A model generated the notes under the pieces. That model did not search any database. It worked only from the letters and a program-made list of their open reading frames with translations, and was not told the origin of the DNA. A program made the position numbers and the translations under genes. Shown here piece by piece: positions 54,583 to 63,238 of a stretch of DNA of 64,000 nucleotides; position 1 is the stretch's first letter, and each line of letters begins with the position of its first letter. The DNA comes from Robiginitomaculum_A sp036478535 (GTDB taxonomy: Bacteria > Pseudomonadota > Alphaproteobacteria > Caulobacterales > Maricaulaceae). The stretch lies in the NCBI GenBank assembly GCA_965224735.1, contig OZ245059.1, positions 2,170,001-2,234,000 of the forward strand, given 5' to 3'.

Positions 54583-55413
54583 ATGGGTGCGCCGCTGCTT
54601 AATATTCGGGCTAAAGATTATGTGGTGCGCACGGAATGTAAAGCGCAGTTCCAGTTGAATTTGCGGCCAAGCCAAGTCAATTTATTTGCATCTAAAAGCC
54701 ACGCAAAGACTCACATTAAAATCGAAGCCAAAACCATATCGACGCTCACGCACCGTCTTTATGCCGAACAAAAAAAATCTCTACTTATTGTACTACAAGG
54801 CATGGATACGTCTGGGAAAGACAGCGCAACTCGCGCCCTGTTCTCGCGCACACCGCCGCTTAATCTGCGGGTTGAGAATTTTAAAAAACCCAACGCCCGC
54901 GAACTTTCCCATGATTATTTATGGCGCGTACATAATGTGTGCCCGACACGCGGCAACATTGCTGTCTTTAATCGCTCCCATTATGAAGATGTTTTGGTGG
55001 TCAAAGTGCATAAACTTATTTCAACAAAATTCGTCAATAAACGCTATCAACAAATCAATGAATTTGAAGATCACCTTACACAAAACGGCACAGTGATTTT
55101 AAAGTTTATGCTCAATATGTCGGCGAACACGCAAAAAACACGACTTGAGGAACGCCTAACGAACCCAAGCAAATATTGGAAATTCAACCCAGGGGATCTT
55201 GAAGACAGGCTCATGTGGAAGCAATATATGAAGGCTTATGAGATTATGATCAAACGCACCTCCACCAAACACGCCCCTTGGCACGTCATCCCATCAGACG
55301 ATAGAAAAACACGCAACGCCATCATCACCAGCATCGTGCGCAAGCGTCTGGAAAAAATGGCCCCAAAATACCCAGACAACGGATATAGGCTTGGAGATTT
55401 CGAGATTAAATAA
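54583..55413 (+). CDS. ppk2: polyphosphate kinase 2 family protein
   Basis: Uses polyphosphate to phosphorylate nucleotides, or the reverse. 276 residues from the ATG at 54583. The kinase core has Walker A LLIVLQGMDTSGKDSATRAL, DYLWRVHNVCPTRGNIAVFNRSHYEDVLVVKV (Walker B and specificity region), and the lid-like NPSKYWKFNPGDLEDRLMWKQYMKAYE; DDRKTRNAIITSIV closes. The frame stays open upstream, but only from non-ATG codons. The single-domain length suits class I or III PPK2. Confidence 0.9.
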   Translation: MGAPLLNIRAKDYVVRTECKAQFQLNLRPSQVNLFASKSHAKTHIKIEAKTISTLTHRLYAEQKKSLLIVLQGMDTSGKDSATRALFSRTPPLNLRVENFKKPNARELSHDYLWRVHNVCPTRGNIAVFNRSHYEDVLVVKVHKLISTKFVNKRYQQINEFEDHLTQNGTVILKFMLNMSANTQKTRLEERLTNPSKYWKFNPGDLEDRLMWKQYMKAYEIMIKRTSTKHAPWHVIPSDDRKTRNAIITSIVRKRLEKMAPKYPDNGYRLGDFEIK

Positions 55414-55543
55414 AACACTAAATCACGGTATATTTACCTTCATAAGAAACAAACTATTTTAGAGACTATGCCTGTGCACATGAGGATGAGTGAGGTGCAA
55501 AATTTGAGAGGAGTTCGGTTAGCCGCCCCTTATATTTTTGAGC

Positions 55544-56737
55544 CTAAAGCACCGCCAAGATGCAATCTGCTAGCCTGTCTATGGTTTTTTCTTTGGCGCC
55601 TGCTATGTTTATGCGACCAGAATTTAGAAGAAATACTGAATGCTCTTCGCGGAGCCGCACCACTTGTTCGGGGGTAAGCGATAGAAGCGAGAACATACCG
55701 TTTTGGACTTTGATGGCATGGGCCATTTGCTCGGCTCCTTGGACATGCAACGCGTCTGATAATTGCCTGCGAAGCCCGACCATGCGTTGGCGCATGACTT
55801 CAAGCTCAGTCGTCCATTCAGCGCGCAAAGTATCGTCACCCAAAATTTTAGCTACGATTGCCGCGCCGTGATCTGGCGGCATAGAAATCATTCGGCGCAT
55901 TGTTAACCCCACTTGCCCCGCGCACAGCGCCGCATCTTTTGGGGTTTTAGCAAGCGCTGCCACAAGACCCGTGCGCTCGCGGTACAGACCAAAGTTTTTA
56001 GAACAGCTTGCCGCCAAAATTAGCTCATCGCATTTATCTGCCAAGAGCCGCAGGCCATACATATCTTCTTCAAGCCCATGGCCAAGACCCGCATATGCCA
56101 AATCTACGAAAGGCAGAAGCCCGAGTTCTAAAATTAAATCCGCGACAATGTCCCACTGCGCGTGCGATAGATCTGTGCCCGTTGGGTTGTGACAACAGCC
56201 ATGCAAAAGCAGCACATCACCCGGTTTTGTACCCGCGCGCAAGGCTGCGCACATATCGTCAAAATCTATGATCTGGGTTTCTTTGTTATAATATGGATAG
56301 GGCTTTAGCCTTAGGCTCGCCGCGCCAATAAGCGGTGTATGATTGGCCCATGTGGGGGTCGACACCCACACATTCGCATTTGGGTTTGCCTGCTTAATCA
56401 GCTCTGCCGCGAGCCGCAAAGCGCCGCTCCCACCTGCAGACTGCGTGATGCTTAACCGTCCCGATGTAATGGCTTTGCTCTCTTTGCCAAACATAAGCTC
56501 AGAGAAAAGGCGGCCAAATTCAGGATTACCATGAATACCTATATATTTCTTACTGTCTTCCTCAAGCGCCCAAAGATTTTCCGCTTTTTTCACGGCAGCC
56601 ATAACGGGGGTAGCACCAGTCGCATCTTGGTAAATTCCAACACCCAGGTCTATTTTTTTGGGATTGGTATCAGCCGCCGCAAATTTCATCATTTGTATAA
56701 TCGCGTCAGGCGGGGTTTGCTCTAGGGTTTCAAACAT
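55544..56737 (-). CDS. Aromatic/aspartate aminotransferase (class I)
   Basis: PLP-dependent transaminase for aromatic amino acids and/or aspartate. 397 residues. Landmarks: KKIDLGVGIYQDATGATPVM, ITQSAGGSGALRLAAELI, VWVSTPTWANHTPLI, LLHGCCHNPTGTDLSHAQWD, PFVDLAYAGLGHGLEED, and the PLP lysine in LAASCSKNFGLYRERTG. The C-terminal NSGRINIAGAK carries the substrate arginine. Resembles TyrB/AspC of the I-alpha subgroup; substrate preference cannot be read from sequence. Confidence 0.93.
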   Translation of the reverse strand: MFETLEQTPPDAIIQMMKFAAADTNPKKIDLGVGIYQDATGATPVMAAVKKAENLWALEEDSKKYIGIHGNPEFGRLFSELMFGKESKAITSGRLSITQSAGGSGALRLAAELIKQANPNANVWVSTPTWANHTPLIGAASLRLKPYPYYNKETQIIDFDDMCAALRAGTKPGDVLLLHGCCHNPTGTDLSHAQWDIVADLILELGLLPFVDLAYAGLGHGLEEDMYGLRLLADKCDELILAASCSKNFGLYRERTGLVAALAKTPKDAALCAGQVGLTMRRMISMPPDHGAAIVAKILGDDTLRAEWTTELEVMRQRMVGLRRQLSDALHVQGAEQMAHAIKVQNGMFSLLSLTPEQVVRLREEHSVFLLNSGRINIAGAKEKTIDRLADCILAVL

Positions 56738-56872
56738 GGTGGTACTCCGAATAATTTCACATTATTTCGCTAGCCTAATTTATCCTTCATGAAAACCCAT
56801 AAAAACGCCGCACATTAAAATCAAATATACAATATCTCAATTTTCCCTATGCAAACGCGCGCCAAGCCCCTA

Positions 56873-56888
56873 TAGTTTGAAAAAACTA
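56873..56888 (+). promoter_or_regulatory. Small inverted repeat upstream of the symporter gene
   Basis: TAGTTT-GAAA-AAACTA (56873-56888) is a perfect 6-bp stem 23 bp ahead of the ATG at 56912, with GGGGA between them. It could be an operator half-site pair or a 5' mRNA hairpin. Confidence 0.3.
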
Positions 56889-56911
56889 AATAGAATGGGG
56901 ACATATCAGCA

Positions 56912-58441
56912 ATGCAAAACTTTATGATGCTTGCAGCGAGTACGGCTACGCCGAAATTTCCAGCTTGGGAGGCATTTAAAGCTGCCATTACGTCTTTCAG
57001 TAATATGCTTTGGAATGGCCCGCTCACGCTTTTATTGCTTGGAACGGGACTTTTCCTTACGGTTATCACAATGGGTATTTGCCTGCGCCGTATTCCATCA
57101 TCGTTTAAAATGATGTTCTCCAAACACGAACATAATAATGATGGCGATATTACGCCATTTCAAGCACTCTCCACGGCTCTAGCAGCAACGGTTGGCACAG
57201 GCAATATTGTCGGCGTTGCGACTGCAATTGGTATAGGCGGCCCTGGCGCTGTGTTTTGGATGTGGGTTGTTGCAATTTTAGGCATTACCACAAAATATTC
57301 GGAAAGCCTATTAGCTGTTGAGTTCCGCATTAAGGACAAAGCAGGCGCTATGGCGGGCGGCCCTATGTATTATATCGAAAAAGGCATGGGAAAAAAATGG
57401 AAATGGCTTGCCATCATGTTTGCATGCGGCGCGCTCTTTGCGGCTTTTGTGACGGGCAATATGATCCAAGCAAATGCTGTGGCTTCTGCGGTCAACAACG
57501 CAACACTTGACATGTTTGGCGGCAAAGGTATGCCAACATCGATTACGGGCGCAGTTCTTGCACTTGCTACATTCACAGTGATTATAGGCGGTATTACAGG
57601 GATTGGCCGCGTTGCTGCCAAACTCATCCCAACGATGGCCGTCATTTACATCTTGCTTGCCCTCTTCATAATCATAGCAAATTACAAAGCGGTTCCGGGT
57701 GCATTCCATGATATCTTTAGTTACGCTTTTAATGGCAAAGCAGCGACAGGTGGTTTTGTCGGCGCTATGGTCATTGCGGCAATTCGCGCAGGCGTTGCCC
57801 GCGGTCTGTTCTCAAACGAAGCGGGTCAAGGCTCTGCACCCATGGCTCATGCTGCGGCAACTATTAAAGACCCAGTTACACAAGCGCGCATTGCTATGCT
57901 TGGCACCGTTATTGACACGTTGATTATTTGTACAATGACTGCCTTAGTTATTTTGACTTTGCCTGGCCTTGACTTTACAACAATTAGTGCGCTTGGCGAT
58001 GGCAGCTATGAGCAGTTCTCGAATAGTGCACAGCCATTATCGGTAGCAATATATCAAGGCACGCCGATGTCTAAAGACGATGTAACGCAACTAACATCTA
58101 TTGCATTTGCACAGGCCTTGCCAGGTGGTAGCTGGATGATTGCAATCGCTATGATCGTGTTTTCATTTACGACTATATTGGGATGGTCATATTATGGCGA
58201 ACGCGCTCTTGGGTATTTAACAGGTACAACTAATTTTATGATTTATCGTGTCTTATGGTGCTTCGCAGCATTCGTCGGCGCGCTTATGCAAATCGATTTT
58301 ATCTGGAGGCTTGGTGATGTGGCAACTGCAGCCATGACTGCACCTAACCTTATTGCGCTCCTTGCCCTCTCTGGCGTGGTTGTTAAGCTAACGAAAGACT
58401 ATGATAAAAATGCGAAAGCGCTCCCAAAGAAAGAGCGCTAG
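56912..58441 (+). CDS. Alanine/glycine:cation symporter (AGCS family)
   Basis: Sodium- or proton-coupled uptake of alanine or glycine across the inner membrane. 509 residues with about ten to eleven helices. The AGCS signatures are ALSTALAATVGTGNIVGVATAIGIGGPGAVFWMW, MAGGPMYYIEKGMG, and ARGLFSNEAGQGSAPMAHAAA. GGGGA lies 11 bp before the ATG. Confidence 0.94.
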   Translation: MQNFMMLAASTATPKFPAWEAFKAAITSFSNMLWNGPLTLLLLGTGLFLTVITMGICLRRIPSSFKMMFSKHEHNNDGDITPFQALSTALAATVGTGNIVGVATAIGIGGPGAVFWMWVVAILGITTKYSESLLAVEFRIKDKAGAMAGGPMYYIEKGMGKKWKWLAIMFACGALFAAFVTGNMIQANAVASAVNNATLDMFGGKGMPTSITGAVLALATFTVIIGGITGIGRVAAKLIPTMAVIYILLALFIIIANYKAVPGAFHDIFSYAFNGKAATGGFVGAMVIAAIRAGVARGLFSNEAGQGSAPMAHAAATIKDPVTQARIAMLGTVIDTLIICTMTALVILTLPGLDFTTISALGDGSYEQFSNSAQPLSVAIYQGTPMSKDDVTQLTSIAFAQALPGGSWMIAIAMIVFSFTTILGWSYYGERALGYLTGTTNFMIYRVLWCFAAFVGALMQIDFIWRLGDVATAAMTAPNLIALLALSGVVVKLTKDYDKNAKALPKKER

Positions 58442-58760
58442 AGCAAACCTAGAGTAAACACAGTCAAAACTCCGCAAAACCATAGCAAATTTTCAAAGCA
58501 ATTCGTTAAATCAATAACACAAGGAGACCACAGCATAACACAGTATTTCAGCAATACAGGGATTAATTTTGTGGGTTTTGATAAGCCGAAGAGCGTTAGA
58601 AACTTCGCTCCCTTTTGGATGTTGTCAGCCATAGCGGCGAGGCCGTAGAAGGTCAGGTTTTTAGTCAACCCCCAACAGCTGCGTGCGCACCAGTCTGCGC
58701 AGGGTGAGATGTTCAAGGTTTGTGTTGGTGATAAAAAACTCGGCTTGAGCCGTGAATGAT
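58441..58760 (-). pseudogene. Transposase C-terminal remnant (DDE type)
   Basis: A minus-strand frame reads CWGLTKNLTFYGLAAMADNI, QKGAKFLTLFGLSKPTK, resembling the end of DDE_Tnp_1-type transposases (GL-x-KN ... LAAMA-x-N ... KGAKFL). No catalytic segment or start is present, and the rest of the 436-bp gap before priA holds nothing recognisable. Confidence 0.4.
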
Positions 58761-58877
58761 TTTTGCATCCCCAAACATAACAAAATTACCAAAAAAAGGA
58801 ACTATACACCTAGTTCAAATACCATTTAACTTAACAGTCTTTTTTGTGTCAGTGAGTCTGGGTTATTAAAACGCCGC

Positions 58878-61043
58878 TCACATAAACCCTTGTGGGTCGA
58901 TATCTATGGTGAATTTGGTTTTTATCGGGACGCGCATGCGAGCCTTCCAGGCGCTCATATAGGCCGATAAGTTTACATTTGGGTTTGCCTTTACCAAAAG
59001 CCGCCTACGGTGACGTCCGCGCAAAATAGCTATCGGTGCTTCGCTTGGGCCCAGTATTTCGACGCCGTCCGCTCTCGGGGCGGATTTAAGAACCAATTTG
59101 GCAAAGCTATCTGCCTGACGCGCATCGGGGGCAGTAATAATAATAGCAGCGAGTTTCCCATAAGGCGGTAATTCTAAAAGCTCGCGCATATCAAGTTCGG
59201 CGCAAATAAACGCTTCTCGGTCCCCATCAGCCAGCGCAGCGAGAGCCTCATGCTCTGGCATGTGGGTTTGAATTAGCGCTCGCCCAGGCTTCTCGGCCCG
59301 TCCAGCACGCCCCGCCACTTGCACCAAGGTTTGATACGTACGCTCCCCTGCCCGTAAATCTCCGCCAGCAAGACCAAGATCGCCATCAACAACACCCACA
59401 AAGGTCAGGTGCGGGAAATTATGACCTTTCACAACCATTTGTGTGCCGATGAGAATATCAATCTCTCCTGCTGCCATTTTTTCCATGCGTTGCCTTATTC
59501 TCTCAGGGTTTCCAGCCGTATCCGATGATAATATCTCGATTTTCGCGTCTGGGAATAAATCCTTGGCTTCTTCGGCAACCCGCTCAACGCCTGGGCCAAC
59601 AGGGTGCAAGCTGTCTTCAGTCTCACACTCGGGGCAGGCTTTGGGCATGGGCATGGAAAACCCAGTTAGGTGACACATGGCTCGCCCCGTACGTTTATGC
59701 TCAACCAGCCAGCTATCCGTATCTGGCGATTTTAGCCGCTCGCCGCACGCACGGCAGATAATTAAGGGCGCATAGCCGCGCCGATTAAGGTACAGCATGG
59801 CCTGGTCGCCCGCTTCCAAGGCTTTGCTCACCCCGTCAATCAGCGGCTGAGCTAAGAACCGCCCTGTTTCCAACTTATGTTGTTTCAAATCGACTAGCGC
59901 CACTTCAGGCATAATGGCAGCGCCTGGCCGATCTGGCAAAATGATATGATGATAACGGCCCGTTCTTGCATTGGTTAAACTTTCCAAAGACGGGGTGGCA
60001 GACGCCAAAACCACTGAACTGCCTGATATTTTCGCACGCACGACCGCCATATCACGGGCATTATAGAACACCCCTTCTTGTTGTTTATAAGATGTGTCAT
60101 GTTCTTCATCGACAACAATTACCCGCAAATCGGTAAAGGGCAGATACAGCGCCGAGCGCGCACCGACAACCAACTTACACTCGCCCTTGGAAACTTCGCG
60201 CCAAACTCTGCGCCGCGCTGCCTCCCCCATGGCCGAGTGCCACTGGGCTGGCTCTTCTCCAAAACGCTGGGTGAAGCGCTTTAACCCAGCTTGGGTGAGC
60301 GCGATTTCTGGCACCAATATCAAAACTTGCCCACAATTACTTATCGCTTCGGCTGCAGCTTCCAAATATACTTCCGTTTTCCCTGACCCCGTCACCCCGT
60401 CAATAAGGGCAATATTAAACCGCTCTTCTCGCACGAGTTCTTTTAATGTCTCGCCAGCTTCAATTTGCTTGCGCGTAAGGTCAAATGTGCGCTCATCATG
60501 GTCGGGGTTAGGCACACCAAAAGGCGGGTCGAGCGGTGCTTCTTTTTTGGTTAAAAGCCCTGCCTTGGCCATACCGCCAATGACAGAAGGAGAAACTTTG
60601 GCGGCTTTTGCTAAATCTGATGCACGCGCGGGCCAAATGCCCTCAATATCCAAAACCCTTTTGCGCGCTGGTGTAAGGCCCGCAGGACATTCTTTTTTCT
60701 TGTCATAAAAAACAACAATAGAGCTGGGATCAAGCGCTTTGTAAGAGCGCATGACCATACGCAAAACCATACCCAATGAGGCACAATTATATTTCGCCGT
60801 CCAGTTCACGAATTTAAGTATTTCAGGACTTAAAGGGCGGCAGTTTTTCACCTCAGCAACTTCTTTAAGCTTTTTAACGTTGCTTTCATCGGCAAATTCC
60901 CAAACTACGCCCAGCTTTACCTGTTTACCGATCGGTGCAAATACGAATGCGCCAAGCTTTATGTCCATGCCTGCGGGCACAGCATAATCAAAGGCGTTTG
61001 GCACATTGACTGGAAAGAGTATTTTTGCAATTTTTTTAGGCAT
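58878..61043 (-). CDS. priA: Primosomal protein N' (replication restart helicase)
   Basis: Superfamily 2 helicase that reloads the replisome at stalled forks. 721 residues. N-terminal fork-binding domain (KIAKILFPVNVPNAFDYAVP); helicase motifs Walker A GVTGSGKTEVYLEA and DEEH in VIVVDEEHDTSYKQQEG; VVLASATPSLESL; the zinc-binding cysteine pairs in IICRACGERL and CPECETEDSL; and IDILIGTQMVVKGHNFPHLTFVGVVDGDLGL. It is divergent from the transaldolase-family gene. Confidence 0.96.
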   Translation of the reverse strand: MPKKIAKILFPVNVPNAFDYAVPAGMDIKLGAFVFAPIGKQVKLGVVWEFADESNVKKLKEVAEVKNCRPLSPEILKFVNWTAKYNCASLGMVLRMVMRSYKALDPSSIVVFYDKKKECPAGLTPARKRVLDIEGIWPARASDLAKAAKVSPSVIGGMAKAGLLTKKEAPLDPPFGVPNPDHDERTFDLTRKQIEAGETLKELVREERFNIALIDGVTGSGKTEVYLEAAAEAISNCGQVLILVPEIALTQAGLKRFTQRFGEEPAQWHSAMGEAARRRVWREVSKGECKLVVGARSALYLPFTDLRVIVVDEEHDTSYKQQEGVFYNARDMAVVRAKISGSSVVLASATPSLESLTNARTGRYHHIILPDRPGAAIMPEVALVDLKQHKLETGRFLAQPLIDGVSKALEAGDQAMLYLNRRGYAPLIICRACGERLKSPDTDSWLVEHKRTGRAMCHLTGFSMPMPKACPECETEDSLHPVGPGVERVAEEAKDLFPDAKIEILSSDTAGNPERIRQRMEKMAAGEIDILIGTQMVVKGHNFPHLTFVGVVDGDLGLAGGDLRAGERTYQTLVQVAGRAGRAEKPGRALIQTHMPEHEALAALADGDREAFICAELDMRELLELPPYGKLAAIIITAPDARQADSFAKLVLKSAPRADGVEILGPSEAPIAILRGRHRRRLLVKANPNVNLSAYMSAWKARMRVPIKTKFTIDIDPQGFM

Positions 61044-61133
61044 TCATTAGGGTTTTCCCGTTCATCTTCACAAAAGTTTCACACTGACCAAGAATAGTGA
61101 TTCGCATCTATATAATAATGAGAAGATACAGAT

Positions 61134-61787
61134 ATGAAGTTTTTTATTGATACAGCCGAAGTTGACCAAATTAAAGCTCTAATCCCAAGCGGGATGGTGG
61201 ACGGTGTAACAACCAATCCATCCCTTATCGCAAAGTCTGGGCGCGATATTTTGGAAGTCATCAAAGAAATCTGTTCTATCACAAACGGCTCTGTTAGTGC
61301 CGAAGTTACAGCTATGGATAGCAAAGGCATGATAACTGAGGGCGAGTTTTTATACGGCCTTGCCGATAATATTTGCGTGAAAGTCCCCCTGACATGGGAA
61401 GGTATTGAAGCCACGCACGCGCTCTCCTCTAAGGGCATTCCCGTCAATGTGACCTTGTGTTTCTCCGCCAATCAAGCGCTGATGGCAGCAAAGGCTGGCG
61501 CGGCATTTATCTCGCCATTTATTGGCAGACTTGATGATATTGGCCAAAACGGTTGTGACCTTATTAAAGAAATCCGGGTTATATATGACAATTACAGCTT
61601 TGAAACTGAAATTCTGGCGGCGTCAATTCGCAACCTCGACCATATGCGTGAGTGCGCGCTCATTGGCGCTGACGTTGCAACTGCACCGCCTAATGTCATC
61701 CGTGATATGGTCAAACACAGCCTAACGGACAAAGGCCTTGCTGCTTTCATGAATGACTGGAAAAAAACAGGGCAATCTATCCTTTAG
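61134..61787 (+). CDS. tal: Transaldolase / fructose-6-phosphate aldolase family (TalC-type)
   Basis: Short transaldolase-family enzyme of the pentose phosphate pathway. 217 residues, the length of subfamily 3. It opens MKFFIDTAEVDQIKALIPSG and GVTTNPSLIAKSGRD; the Schiff-base lysine is Lys83 in ICVKVPLTWEG; further NVTLCFSANQALMAAKAGA, SPFIGRLDDIG and ILAASIRN. Whether it acts as transaldolase or as fructose-6-phosphate aldolase cannot be settled by eye. Confidence 0.94.
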   Translation: MKFFIDTAEVDQIKALIPSGMVDGVTTNPSLIAKSGRDILEVIKEICSITNGSVSAEVTAMDSKGMITEGEFLYGLADNICVKVPLTWEGIEATHALSSKGIPVNVTLCFSANQALMAAKAGAAFISPFIGRLDDIGQNGCDLIKEIRVIYDNYSFETEILAASIRNLDHMRECALIGADVATAPPNVIRDMVKHSLTDKGLAAFMNDWKKTGQSIL

Positions 61788-61849
61788 AGCGTAGATAAAA
61801 GTCTCATATCTATGCTCACTTATACAGTGAGCAAATACAGTGACCAAAA

Positions 61850-62000
61850 ACGGCATCACCGTAAAGCACTTCCAAGCTTGGGAGAGAAAATCTAAATTCA
61901 TTCACGCCCAAGTGTATTCACACGCCAAAAAGTGTATTCACACGCTAAAGCATCCTCTGCCAAGCGGTTTTTGGGCGAGCTGATCGACAAGGCCCCGTTT
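61850..62000 (+). pseudogene. Probable transposase (rve-type) fragment
   Basis: Reading frames across this stretch contain KNGITVKHFQAWERK and, in another frame, VYSHAKASSAKRFLGELIDKAPFKL, which resembles the integrase-core part of IS481/IS3 transposases (A-x-x-FL-x-x-LI-x-x-APFK). A 20-bp tandem duplication interrupts it. Too short and too broken for a firm family call. Confidence 0.35.
61910..61949. repeat. 20-bp tandem duplication, one mismatch
   Basis: Two adjacent 20-bp copies starting AAGTGTATTCACACGC occur at 61910-61929 and 61930-61949, differing at one C/T position. Confidence 0.9.
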
Positions 62001-62005
62001 AAACT

Positions 62006-62127
62006 AAACCACCACCGACTATCGTCGGTGGGTTTGTTAGTAGCAACTGAAGTTGCTTTTTCTTAATTGAGCGCCTCTGGCGCACTTTTGAATTTTATGC
62101 CCGTTTGGAAAACGGAGGTTTGAAACC
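62006..62127. repeat. Cluster of five consecutive short hairpins
   Basis: Within 122 bp lie: CACCGAC-loop-GTCGGTG (62013-62019 with 62024-62030, extended by AAACC/GGTTT); AGCAAC-TGAA-GTTGCT (62042-62057) followed by TTTTTCTT; GCGCC-TCT-GGCGC (62071-62083); CCGTTT-GGA-AAACGG (62101-62115); and GGTTT-G-AAACC (62117-62127). The second is a good rho-independent terminator on the plus strand, serving tal. The series is unusual and may be the end of an IS200/IS605-like element or a REP cluster. Confidence 0.7.
62042..62065 (+). terminator. Rho-independent terminator after the tal region
   Basis: Perfect stem AGCAAC/GTTGCT with TGAA loop, followed at once by TTTTTCTT, about 250 bp downstream of tal and facing aqpZ. 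Confidence 0.6.
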
Positions 62128-62187
62128 ATTTTGTTGAAATCAAAAATAGGAGCTTATTAAGTTACTGTTTGATTATTGGGAAGAATC

Positions 62188-62871
62188 TCAATTATCGGCC
62201 GAGCGTTCTTCGAGCAGGCCAGAACGGAAAAATAATCCCGCAAAGACTGCGCCAAGTGCTGGCGCAACAAAGAAGAGCCAGAGCTGTCCCATGCCCGTAA
62301 ACAAAGCGGGGCCAAAACTGCGTGCAGGGTTAACCGAGACGCCTGTAACCTGTATGCCAAGCAAATGGATAACCCACAATGTTAGGCCAATGGCAAGGCC
62401 GGCCATGGCTGGAGGCGCGCTGCGCTGGGTCGAGCCAAGAATAACCGTCACAAACAAAAATGTGGCAACCACTTCAAACAAAAGCGCGGCTTGTAAGCTA
62501 TACTCGCCTAAATATCCCGCGCCCCAGCCATTTTGCCCAAGGCCGTTTTCACTTAAAGAATACCCCGTCTTGCCCGTAGCAATAACGTACAAGATACCCG
62601 CGCCTACAGCTGCGCCGACAAATTGCGCAATCCAGTATTTGACCATTTCTCCTGCGCCCATACGTCCAGACACAAATGCGCCCAAGGATACAGCTGGGTT
62701 AACATGGCAGCCCGATATTGGGCCGATTCCATAGGCCATAGCGACAATCGCGAGACCAAATGCCGTGGCAATTCCTGCATGTCCCACTTCGGCTCCCGCT
62801 AACACAGCCGTACCGCACCCAAATAGCACAAGTGCCGCTGTGCCTATAAGTTCTGCAATATATTTTTTCAT
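62188..62871 (-). CDS. aqpZ: Aquaporin Z
   Basis: Water channel of the inner membrane, MIP family. 227 residues from the ATG at 62871, with AAGGGGA upstream. Both NPA motifs are present: GCHVNPAVSLGAFV and VSVNPARSFGPALF; six helices plus two half-helices are clear. QLWLFFVAPALGAVFAG is typical of AqpZ. An extension of 10 codons upstream lacks a ribosome site and is rejected. Confidence 0.94.
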   Translation of the reverse strand: MKKYIAELIGTAALVLFGCGTAVLAGAEVGHAGIATAFGLAIVAMAYGIGPISGCHVNPAVSLGAFVSGRMGAGEMVKYWIAQFVGAAVGAGILYVIATGKTGYSLSENGLGQNGWGAGYLGEYSLQAALLFEVVATFLFVTVILGSTQRSAPPAMAGLAIGLTLWVIHLLGIQVTGVSVNPARSFGPALFTGMGQLWLFFVAPALGAVFAGLFFRSGLLEERSADN

Positions 62872-62962
62872 TATTAGTCCCCTTAAGATTAAAGTAAGCA
62901 CCTCGCATGGTGACTATAGTACTTCAACGAAAATTTGCAAGCTAAGGATAAATTATGTGTAT

Positions 62963-63014
62963 AGCTGCTTCCTCCAGTTTGGTTCGTAACAAACCCAACA
63001 TGGCGGAAGCAGCT
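62963..63014. repeat. Imperfect long hairpin upstream of aqpZ
   Basis: AGCTGCTTCC (62963-62972) pairs with GGAAGCAGCT (63005-63014); inside it GTTTG (62977-62981) pairs with CAAAC (62990-62994). It lies 92 bp upstream of the aqpZ start in an otherwise gene-free 367-bp stretch. Either an operator, a terminator without a U-tract, or a mobile-element relic. Confidence 0.5.
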
Positions 63015-63238
63015 TAAATAAAGCAAACCTAAAAAGTCTCACATCTATATGAACTTATACAAACCGATACAGAACCGTTAGGTAATGAGTTAGTTTAAAA
63101 TTCAGTCCTAGGGTGTAAACCTATAAACCAGAATGTGGTTTAAAAGGCAAAGGCTACCACAAGGCCAACATCAAAAAAACCAATATTCACAAAAGCCAAT
63201 ATGAAGGGGAAAAACAACGAATGAATTGGGTTCACACC

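Noticed and set aside
62006..62127. CRISPR array
   Set aside because: The hairpins differ in sequence from one another and there are no regular spacers or cas genes.
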